Source: CAYUIG01 sp964444685
Lineage (GTDB): Bacteria; Gemmatimonadota; Gemmatimonadetes; Longimicrobiales; RSA9
Direction of reading: 5' to 3'
DNA length: 47,248 nucleotides
NCBI GenBank assembly: GCA_964444685.1
Contig: CAYUIG010000026.1
Location: forward strand, 1-47,248
The notes under the pieces: model-generated
Databases searched by the model: none
Told to the model about the DNA's origin: nothing
The model's input: only the letters and a program-made list of their open reading frames with translations
Position numbers and translations under genes: made by a program
Shown here: piece after piece, positions 41,127-47,248 of the stretch
How positions within the stretch are numbered: position 1 is the stretch's first letter
Layout of the letters: the number at the start of each line of letters is the position of its first letter

Positions 41127-41230
41127 GGTCGGGTGTCGAGTGCCGCGTGTCGGGTGTCGAGGGTCTGGGGTCTGGGGTCTGGAGTCTGGAGTCTGGGGTC
41201 TGGAGTCTGGAGTCTGGGGTCTGGGGTCTT
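41127..41230. repeat. Heptad repeat array, about 15 units of GGTCTGG type
   Basis: In strict 7-base phase the sequence runs from divergent units (GGTCGGG, TGTCGAG, TGCCGCG, TGTCGGG, TGTCGAG) into homogeneous GGTCTGG and AGTCTGG units, ending in GGTCTTG. It lies immediately upstream of the TPR-protein start. It is the longest of three heptad arrays in the window. Confidence 0.9.
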
Positions 41231-41567
41231 GTTGGGGGTTCCGGCGTTGCGGACGCGATCGTGGGGCGCCGGGAACGGACCACTCGCCGCCGAAAGTTCA
41301 CGAGATGCCGGTTTCACCCCTTACAGGGGGGTGAATCATTCCGTTCGAGTCGAAAACACCGACGAATGGTCAGTTCACGGCGCGATCCGCGCACCAGGAC
41401 GTGAGCAGTCCATCTCGCAGGCTTCCAGCCACGAGATGCCATTCTACCACCACCCACCGGTGGAAATGCGACATCCCGGCCTCCGGTCCGCTCGAGATGG
41501 ACGATTCGCTTCGGCTCGGCCCGGCCTGCTACTGCGACACCCGCCGGGGAACGACCGAATCCGCGCG
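41231..41567. other. Gene-free stretch between TPR-protein and protease-like genes
   Basis: About 340 bases with no convincing gene. It contains an inverted repeat TTCACCCC / GGGGTGAA (41313-41320 and 41328-41335), a perfect palindrome CCACCGGTGG (41454-41463), and a second copy of the GCTACTGCGACACC word that also spans the stop of the next gene. The palindromes may be regulatory; nothing ties them to a known factor. Confidence 0.5.
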
Positions 41568-42854
41568 CTACTGCGACACCACCCAGTCGCCAGATCTCGC
41601 GCCCGGGCGGAGGGTCCAGCCATCGGCCAGCCGCAGCGTCCAGCCATCGCCTGCGAGTGCGGCCGGGTCAGACGGCGCTGGCACCACCACACCGCTGATG
41701 CGGCCTTCGGGGTTCCGCAGCAGGAGCACACCGCCCGTGACGGCGAGCGTGCCCCACCCGCCGCGCACCTCGGCGGTGCCATACACGGTGCCGAGGTCCT
41801 CGAACGGGTGCGCGTCGTTGGGATTGAACGAGTAGCCGAACGCATCGTCCACCGGCAGCGTGAGCGTCGGGCCCGCGATGTAGCGCGCGCGATCCCGCTC
41901 GAGTGCAGCGACGCGCGCTTCTTCGCGCGTCCGCTCCTGCGATGCGAGCCGCGCGCCATCGTACAGCGCAAGCTGGCGATCGGCCGACGCCGCAACATCG
42001 GACGGAAGATCCACGCCGTACACCTCAGCAAGCAGCGACCCGATGTCACCCACGGAAGCGATGCGCCGATGCCAGTCGTCGGACACTTCGTCCAGCAGCA
42101 GGCCGTAGGCAGGACCCGAGGCGTACGCAAAGCTGCGTGCGATGCCGGAGGATGCGGAGCGCGCGTCGCTCTGCTCGAGCCAGGACAGCGCCCACCCGCG
42201 CAGCACATCGGCATCCAGTCCGGTTGAAACGAAGCCCGTGTACTCCGCCAATCCTTCGTTCATCTCGAGCGCATTCTCATCCGCCGCAGCAGCGGGAACG
42301 AGCGTACGCCGGTGTGCGCGGAAGGTGAGCGCATCGCGGATCGCGGCGCGTCGCCCCTCGGCAGTGGGTGCGGCGAGTGCAGCGGCGAGTGCGCGCCACT
42401 CCGCGCGCAGCCACAGCCGGCCGTTCAGCGTCTCGAGGTGCGCGTTCGATGGATTCCCCAGTGAGAATCCGAGCGCGGGCTGAATGCGATGGAACAGCTC
42501 GTGGCCAATCAGCCGCGCGCGCTCGTAGCGTCCCGCGGGCAGCGGCCACGCTAGCATCGTCCACCGCGTCCCGGCCCACTCCACGGCCGTGTTCGCGATC
42601 CCGACGTTCTCGGGCAGCGTACCAGCGAACACGGCGCCGGAAGGAGACAGCCCGGGAGCGGAAACATTTGCGACGACCGTCCGCGTGGCGCGATCCGCGA
42701 ACAGCATCGGCCCGGGAAGCACCGCCTCCCACGGACCGACGAGCGCCGACGCCTCCTCGAAGTACCGGCGCGCCTGCGCCGTGTCGATCGCCATCTGCCC
42801 GTCCGCACCGACCGGCAACAGACCGATCAGCCCAAGCAGGGCTGCGAGTCCCAT
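41568..42854 (-). CDS. Exported HExxH metalloprotease-like protein
   Basis: A 428-residue protein with a signal peptide (MGLAALLGLIGLLPVGADGQ). The motif LIGHELFHRIQ (His118, Glu119, His122) is an HExxH zinc site. About 80 residues on, EMNEGLAEYTG (Glu200/Glu204) could give the third ligand in gluzincin style. The C-terminal part (GTVYGTAEVRGGWGTLAVTG) is beta-rich. I do not know the family. The frame is open to 42977, but 42854 begins the signal peptide. It is divergent from blaI/M56 and shares a 144-base promoter region with them, so co-regulation is likely. Confidence 0.72.
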   Translation of the reverse strand: MGLAALLGLIGLLPVGADGQMAIDTAQARRYFEEASALVGPWEAVLPGPMLFADRATRTVVANVSAPGLSPSGAVFAGTLPENVGIANTAVEWAGTRWTMLAWPLPAGRYERARLIGHELFHRIQPALGFSLGNPSNAHLETLNGRLWLRAEWRALAAALAAPTAEGRRAAIRDALTFRAHRRTLVPAAAADENALEMNEGLAEYTGFVSTGLDADVLRGWALSWLEQSDARSASSGIARSFAYASGPAYGLLLDEVSDDWHRRIASVGDIGSLLAEVYGVDLPSDVAASADRQLALYDGARLASQERTREEARVAALERDRARYIAGPTLTLPVDDAFGYSFNPNDAHPFEDLGTVYGTAEVRGGWGTLAVTGGVLLLRNPEGRISGVVVPAPSDPAALAGDGWTLRLADGWTLRPGARSGDWVVSQ

Positions 42855-42930
42855 CCTCAACGAGTCCTCCTGAACGGGTCCGACCGCATTGGATGCCGGC
42901 TCCACAGGAATGGCTGCCCGACCGTTCGTG

Positions 42931-42976
42931 TTGACAGGCCACCCCCGGCGCCGTACCCTCTGGTGGAATTTCACCA
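42931..42976 (+). promoter_or_regulatory. Putative promoter and BlaI-type operator of the blaI-M56 operon
   Basis: TTGACA (42931-42936), 17 bases, then TACCCT (42954-42959), and directly after it the imperfect palindrome TGGTGGAATTTCACCA (42961-42976). The palindrome covers the expected transcription start, where BlaI-family dimers usually bind to repress their own operon. Confidence 0.6.
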
Positions 42977-42998
42977 CCTACCCGTGGAGGCCTTTCCC

Positions 42999-43388
42999 AT
43001 GCAAGCCGGAGCGACCGCGCCGCTCTCGCGACGGGAGCGGCAGGTGATGGATGCGCTGTACCGCCTGGAGCGGGCAACGGTGTCGGAGCTGGAGCGGGAG
43101 CTGTCGGGGGAGATGTCGTATTCGGCGGTGAGGTCGGTGCTGCGCGTCCTCGTGCACAAGGGGCAGGTGCAGCGGGAGGAAGAGAAGCAGAGGTACGTGT
43201 ACTCGCCGGCGGTCTCGCGGGAGAAGGCGCGGGGCCGCGCGCTGGACCATGTGGTGAAGACCTTTTTCGACGGATCGGTAGAGGAGGCGGCGGTGGCGCT
43301 GCTGCGGCTGGGAGATGTGAAGGCCCGCCAGGCGGAGCTGGAGCGGCTGGTGGCCCGGATCCGGGAAGCCGAGCGCGAGGGGAGGTAG
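42999..43388 (+). CDS. BlaI/MecI/CopY-family transcriptional repressor
   Basis: A 129-residue winged-helix repressor. The DNA-binding part is LSRRERQVMDALYRLERATV and MSYSAVRSVLRVLVHKGQVQ, followed by the strand pair with RYVYSPAVSREKARGRAL and a C-terminal dimerisation helix. Classic BlaI is inactivated by proteolysis when its M56 partner senses a signal. GGAGG 8 bases before ATG 42999 supports this start over 42963. The stop is 2 bases before the M56 gene. Confidence 0.93.
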   Translation: MQAGATAPLSRRERQVMDALYRLERATVSELERELSGEMSYSAVRSVLRVLVHKGQVQREEEKQRYVYSPAVSREKARGRALDHVVKTFFDGSVEEAAVALLRLGDVKARQAELERLVARIREAEREGR

Positions 43389-43390
43389 TC

Positions 43391-45019
43391 ATGTTTTCAC
43401 TGGCGATCGATCCGGCGGATGGGCTGAGCTGGCTGCTGAACGCGGCGGCCGCGGTGAGCGTTCTGGTGGTGGCGGGCGGTGCCGGGGGCTGGCTGCTGCG
43501 GCGCGGCTCGGCAGCGTCGCGCCATGTCGTGTGGGTAGGCGTGCTGAGTGCGGCGGTGCTCGTCCCTGCGATTTCGCTGGCCGTGCCGTGGCGCTGGGAC
43601 GCGGCGGAGTACCGCCCGCCGGTAGAGCTGGTGCGTGCGCGCGCAACCGAGTCGGTCGTCCGGCCTGTGGCGGTGCTTCCGCAGGCGGTTCCGCGGCCGA
43701 GGTCCGTGGATGTGCGCGCCGTGGTGCTGGTTCTGTGGGTAGCCGGCGCGTTCGCGGTGCTGACGCGGGTCGGCGTCGGGTCGCTCGCGCTCGCGCGCAT
43801 GGCGCGTCGCACGTCCTTCGTGGGCGATCCGCGTGTGGAGCGGCTCGCGCGCCGCGCCGGGCTGAACGGGCCGGTGCGCGTGGGACAGGTCGATGGACTC
43901 AAGGTGCCGGTGACCGCGGGCGTGTTCCGGCCGGTGGTACTGGTACCTGCGGGCTCGCTCGAGGAGTGGTCGTCGAATCGGCTGGCCGCGGTGCTGCTGC
44001 ACGAGTTCGCGCACGTGGCTCGCCGGGATGTGGCGGCGCATCTGCTGGGCCGTCTCGCGTGCGCGTTGCACTGGTTCAATCCGCTGGTGTGGTGGGCCGC
44101 GAAGCGTGCCACGCGCGAGAGCGAACGCGCGTGCGATGACGCGGTGCTTCGGAGCGGCGCGCGGCCATCGGCGTACGCGTCGCATGTGCTGGAGATCGCG
44201 CGTGCGGCCGCGGGCTGGCGCGTGCCGCTGCCGGCCGTGGGCCAGGGCTCGGAGCTGGAGGGCCGGCTGCTCGCGGTGCTCGCTGCGGACGCACGCAGGT
44301 CCCCGGTGCCGCGGCGCGCGGTGGCGCTGGCGTCGATCACGATCGCCGCGCTGTCGGTGGCAGCGGCAACCCACGCGGGCATCGCATCGGCCGGCGAGCC
44401 GCCCGCGGAAGCGGCGCCGGCCGTCGCCGAGCCGAGGACGCCCGGCGAACGCGAGGCGCTGCTCTCGGAACTCGTACGGCTCCTCGAGGACGATCATGCG
44501 CCGGTGAGATCGGCCGCCGCGCGCTCGCTCGGCGAGATGCGTGCGGAGATCGCGGTGCCCGCGCTCGCGGCCGCACTCCGCGATCCTGTGGACTACGTCC
44601 GCGAGCACGCCGCCCTCGCCCTGGGCGAGATCGAATCGCCCGCGGCGGTACCCGCGCTTGCGGCCGTGCTTGCGAGCGACGGCGACCGCGAAGTCCGCGA
44701 GGCCGCGGCGCGGGCCCTCGGCGAAACGGAGTCGGCGGCCGCCGCGGAGGCGCTGGCGCGAGCGCTCGCGGCGGAGGCGTCGCCACGCATGCGCGTGCAC
44801 CTCGTGCAGGCGCTCGGCGAGACGCACCAGGACGCGGCCGTGCCGTCCCTCGGCGCCGCACTGAACGACGCGGACGAGCGCGTGCGGCGCGCGGCACTGG
44901 ACGGACTGTCCGCGATCGGCTCGCCTGCTGCGGCGGAGCTGCTGATCCAGGCGCTGCGCAGCGAGGATGCGCACGTGCGGCGGAGCGCGGCGCGCGCGCT
45001 CGGTGAGGCCCGGGACTGA
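43391..45019 (+). CDS. BlaR1-like M56 metallopeptidase fused to C-terminal HEAT repeats
   Basis: A 542-residue membrane protease. N-terminal membrane helices (about 10-35, 46-66, 108-135) lead to the M56 domain with VLLHEFAHVARRD (His204, Glu205, His208) and the downstream ESERACDDAVL glutamate region, then a fourth helix (about 310-332). In place of a penicillin-binding sensor, the C-terminus (about 355-542) is a stack of about six HEAT/PBS-lyase repeats, such as APVRSAAARSLGEMRAEIAV and DREVREAAARALGETESAAA. The family role is to cleave BlaI on sensing envelope stress; here the repeats suggest that a protein partner gives the signal. Its stop overlaps the next ATG by one base. Confidence 0.9.
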   Translation: MFSLAIDPADGLSWLLNAAAAVSVLVVAGGAGGWLLRRGSAASRHVVWVGVLSAAVLVPAISLAVPWRWDAAEYRPPVELVRARATESVVRPVAVLPQAVPRPRSVDVRAVVLVLWVAGAFAVLTRVGVGSLALARMARRTSFVGDPRVERLARRAGLNGPVRVGQVDGLKVPVTAGVFRPVVLVPAGSLEEWSSNRLAAVLLHEFAHVARRDVAAHLLGRLACALHWFNPLVWWAAKRATRESERACDDAVLRSGARPSAYASHVLEIARAAAGWRVPLPAVGQGSELEGRLLAVLAADARRSPVPRRAVALASITIAALSVAAATHAGIASAGEPPAEAAPAVAEPRTPGEREALLSELVRLLEDDHAPVRSAAARSLGEMRAEIAVPALAAALRDPVDYVREHAALALGEIESPAAVPALAAVLASDGDREVREAAARALGETESAAAAEALARALAAEASPRMRVHLVQALGETHQDAAVPSLGAALNDADERVRRAALDGLSAIGSPAAAELLIQALRSEDAHVRRSAARALGEARD

Positions 45020-46278
45020 TGCGACGTCTCCTCCTCGCCGTCGCGGCGCTGCTCGCGTTCGCGCCGGCCGCATGGGCGCAGGACGCCCCGCGGGCATTGC
45101 GTGTGTTCCTCGATTGCGCGAGCCAGAACTGCGACTCGCAGGAGTTCCGCACGGAGATCGACTTCGTGGACTGGGTAACCGACCCGGCCGTTGCGGACGT
45201 GCAGGTCATCATGACCAGCCAGGATGCAGGCGCGGGCACGCAGTACATCTTCGATTTCCTCGGCCTGCAGGCGTACGACGGCGTGAACGATCGCCTGACG
45301 CACACCTCGTCGGACACGGACACGTACGTCGAGATCATCTCATCGCTCACGAACGTGTTGAAGGCGGGTCTCGTCCGTTACCTCGCACACGGCGGCCTGA
45401 CGTCGATGCTGAACATCGCGGGTGCAGAGGGCCGCACGATCGAGGTGGCGGACACGCCGGAGCGCGATCCGTGGAATTTCTGGGTGTTCACGATCGGCGC
45501 GGACGTGGAAGCGAACGGCGAGTCGCTGGAGGAGCGGCAGGAGCTGCAGATCGACCTGTCCGCGAACCGCACGACGGCGGACTGGAAGATCGAACTGAAC
45601 GCGGAGGGCTTCTTCCAGCGTGAGAAGTTCGAGCTGGACGACCGCACCGTGCGCGACGACCGCGACGACTGGGAGCTGGCCGCGCTCGTGGTACGGAGCG
45701 TGGCGCGGCACTGGTCGGCGGGTGCGGAGATCGAGTCGAGCACATCGACGCAGCGCAACCGCAGCTTCTCCGCGCGCAGTGCACTCGCACTCGAGTGGAG
45801 CTACTTCCCGTACGAGGACGCGAACCGCCGGCAGCTCGTGGCGCACTGGCAGCTCGGCCTTTCGCGTGTGCTGTACGAGGAGATCACGGTGTTCGACCAG
45901 CTCGAGGAGAACCTCGTGGATCAGCGGCTGGTGCTTGCGTACGACGTGCGCCAGCCGTGGGGGAATGCGTCCGCGTCCGTGCAGTTCTCTGCGTACATGC
46001 ACGACCTGTCGAAGAACCGGCTGTCACTGAACGGCGGCATGAGCTTCCGCATCTTCCGCGGCCTCGAGCTGGATGTGGAAGGCAGCTACCAGTACGTGCA
46101 GGACCAGATCTACCTGCCGCGCGACGAGCTGGATGACGAGGACATCCTGCTCGGCCGCCGCGACCCGCCCACCGACTTCGAGTACGAGGTGTCGATCGGG
46201 CTGAGCTATCGCTTCGGCTCGATCTTCAATACCGTAGTCAACAACCGTTTCCCCTGGGTGGTGCGGGACTTCGACTAG
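45019..46278 (+). CDS. Outer-membrane beta-barrel protein
   Basis: A 419-residue protein with signal peptide MRRLLLAVAALLAFAPAAWA. A periplasmic-type domain follows (about 25-140) with a cysteine pair (DCASQNCDS) and FRTEIDFVDWVTDPAVADVQ. The rest is a barrel of alternating strands (for example ASVQFSAYMHDLSKNRLSLN and FEYEVSIGLSYRFGSIFNTV). The C-terminus ends VNNRFPWVVRDFD, not the usual terminal Phe. Function unknown. The one-base overlap with the M56-HEAT gene makes it the third member of that operon. Confidence 0.8.
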   Translation: MRRLLLAVAALLAFAPAAWAQDAPRALRVFLDCASQNCDSQEFRTEIDFVDWVTDPAVADVQVIMTSQDAGAGTQYIFDFLGLQAYDGVNDRLTHTSSDTDTYVEIISSLTNVLKAGLVRYLAHGGLTSMLNIAGAEGRTIEVADTPERDPWNFWVFTIGADVEANGESLEERQELQIDLSANRTTADWKIELNAEGFFQREKFELDDRTVRDDRDDWELAALVVRSVARHWSAGAEIESSTSTQRNRSFSARSALALEWSYFPYEDANRRQLVAHWQLGLSRVLYEEITVFDQLEENLVDQRLVLAYDVRQPWGNASASVQFSAYMHDLSKNRLSLNGGMSFRIFRGLELDVEGSYQYVQDQIYLPRDELDDEDILLGRRDPPTDFEYEVSIGLSYRFGSIFNTVVNNRFPWVVRDFD

Positions 46279-46304
46279 CCTCCCGCCGGCGCGCGGAGTG
46301 GTGG

Positions 46305-47117
46305 ATGGCGGACTGGTTCGTGGGATTGGGGCCTGTGGCGCAGGCGTTCGTCGCAGGCCTCTTCACGTGGGCAATCACCGCGGTCGGCGCGGCCGGTGTT
46401 TTTCTCAAGCGCGAAATGCCGCTCGCGCTGCTGGACGCGATGCTCGGCTTCGCGGCCGGGGTCATGCTCGCCGCCAGCTTCTGGTCTCTGCTCGCGCCTG
46501 CCATCGACCTCGCCGAAGCGCAGGGCCTCCCGCGCTGGCTCCCGGCCTTCACCGGATTCCTTGCCGGCGCCCTGTTCCTCTGGGTGGCGGATCAGCTCCT
46601 GCCGCACGTGCACCCGTATGCGCGCGCCGAGAAGCCGGAAGGGATTGCGACGGCGTGGCAGCGGACCACCCTGCTCGTGTCCGCCATCACGCTCCACAAC
46701 ATCCCCGAGGGACTCGCCGTCGGCGTTGCGTTCGGCGCGGCCGCGCTCGGGACGGAAGGTGCGGGAATGGGGGCCGCCGTCGCCCTGGCCATCGGGATCG
46801 GGCTCCAGAACTTCCCGGAGGGGGTGGCCGTTGCGCTGCCCCTCCGCCGGGAGGGGATGTCGCGAAGGAAGAGCTTCCTGGCCGGCCAGTTCTCCGCGGC
46901 CGTGGAGCCGATCGCCGCGGTCATAGGCGCAGCGGCCGTCGTGACGATCCAGCCGATCCTGCCCTACGCCCTCGCCTTCGCCGCCGGGGCCATGATCTAC
47001 GTGGTGGTGGAGGAGCTGATTCCCGAGGCCCAGCGGGGCGGCCACACCGACCTTGCCACGTCGGCCACGGTGCTGGGCTTCGCCATCATGATGCTCCTGG
47101 ATGTCGGTCTCGGCTGA
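46305..47117 (+). CDS. ZIP-family divalent metal transporter
   Basis: A 270-residue protein with about eight membrane helices. The metal-site helices are ITLHNIPEGLAVGVAFG (His131, Glu135) and IGIGLQNFPEGVAVALP, the paired signature of ZIP (ZupT-like) carriers; the usual second histidine is Gln. It imports zinc or another divalent metal. It begins 26 bases after the barrel gene, so it may be read through from the blaI operon. Its end overlaps the next start by 17 bases. Confidence 0.92.
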   Translation: MADWFVGLGPVAQAFVAGLFTWAITAVGAAGVFLKREMPLALLDAMLGFAAGVMLAASFWSLLAPAIDLAEAQGLPRWLPAFTGFLAGALFLWVADQLLPHVHPYARAEKPEGIATAWQRTTLLVSAITLHNIPEGLAVGVAFGAAALGTEGAGMGAAVALAIGIGLQNFPEGVAVALPLRREGMSRRKSFLAGQFSAAVEPIAAVIGAAAVVTIQPILPYALAFAAGAMIYVVVEELIPEAQRGGHTDLATSATVLGFAIMMLLDVGLG

Positions 47118-47248
47118 GTCCGTCTGCCCTCCGATCCGTGCCTACGACATCATCGGCGACTGCCACACCGCAGCGCTCATCGCACGCGACGGCTCGATCG
47201 ACACCCCTTCACGGGCAAGGCGGCGGACCGTTGCCCGGCCGACGCCCG
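47101..47248 (+). CDS. N-terminal fragment of a GH15-type glucoamylase/trehalase-like gene, with an aberrant tail
   Basis: From ATG 47101 the frame reads MSVSAESVCPPIRAYDIIGD, then CHTAALIARDGSID. This matches the start of GH15 family proteins (IGDCHTAALVSRDGSIDWLCLPRFDS). After Asp the sequence changes to TPSRARRRTVARPTP, which does not fit the family, so the last 45 or so bases may be a deletion, frameshift or chimeric contig end. The window stops here. Confidence 0.6.
   Translation, partial: MSVSAESVCPPIRAYDIIGDCHTAALIARDGSIDTPSRARRRTVARPTP

Noticed and set aside
1..47248. tRNA or rRNA genes
   Set aside because: I looked in the intergenic gaps for T-loop-like words and 3' CCA ends and saw no convincing clover-leaf. 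A tRNAscan run would be decisive.

Overview
This is a G+C-rich (about two thirds G+C by eye) bacterial chromosomal scaffold around the replication origin. Two 100-base runs of N (12611-12710 and 40155-40254) mark it as a draft or metagenome scaffold. The envelope genes (many SD-preceded lipoproteins, a lipidless-looking beta-barrel, YidC with a long periplasmic domain) indicate a diderm. The gene mix (split-off zinc-ribbon/TPR proteins, M56-HEAT sensor, parAB beside a bactofilin, DHS-like protein, lipA-pdhABC) fits Gemmatimonadota best. That placement is inference from gene content, not a phylogeny.

Layout. 1-6.4 kb: 3' part of gcvP, a DinB-like protein, rho, a long bidirectional terminator built from a dispersed repeat, an acyl desaturase (minus), and a tightly overlapped nickel/cobalt transporter - small unknown - pyrE trio. 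6.4-12.4 kb: the origin neighbourhood. flavin reductase, dnaN and dnaA lie on the minus strand, with an oriC-like dnaA-dnaN gap. rpmH/rnpA, yidD and yidC diverge on the plus strand. The only canonical start for rnpA lies upstream of rpmH, so rpmH appears nested inside rnpA in another frame. 12.4-13.7 kb: repeats, a scaffold gap and acylphosphatase. 13.7-17.4 kb: a lipoprotein, three parS sites, parA, parB, a short membrane-anchored coiled-coil protein and a bactofilin. 17.5-24.3 kb: Nif3-like protein, a glycoside-hydrolase-like lipoprotein, a zinc-ribbon/TPR protein (minus), LOG-family protein overlapping a deoxyhypusine-synthase-like protein, a nucleotide-sugar-epimerase-like protein and lipA.

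24.4-33.4 kb: pyruvate dehydrogenase pdhA-pdhB-pdhC, an ABC exporter half-transporter, two small minus-strand envelope genes, a repeat-bearing gene-free stretch, another lipoprotein, and lpd (E3). lipA (lipoyl cofactor), E1, E2, E3 and the GcvP fragment together describe lipoate-dependent carbon metabolism. 33.4-41.1 kb: a multipass membrane protein with a helix-hairpin-helix-like tail, an S9 prolyl oligopeptidase lipoprotein, selD with an in-frame UGA read as selenocysteine at the catalytic position, a DUF4349-type lipoprotein, cysK and a TPR protein. 41.1-47.2 kb: a heptanucleotide repeat array, an HExxH protease-like protein divergent from a BlaI-type repressor, an M56 (BlaR1-like) metallopeptidase fused to HEAT repeats, an outer-membrane barrel, a ZIP metal transporter and the first codons of a GH15-like gene.

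The observations I consider strongest are the selenocysteine SelD with its bacterial SECIS-like hairpin, the rpmH-inside-rnpA arrangement, the DnaA-trio-like origin element, the three parS sites, and the BlaI/M56-HEAT/barrel module. Several repeat families (31-bp GCAGAG repeat, 7-bp GGTCTGG arrays, about 62-bp degenerate tandem) sit in the intergenic regions.
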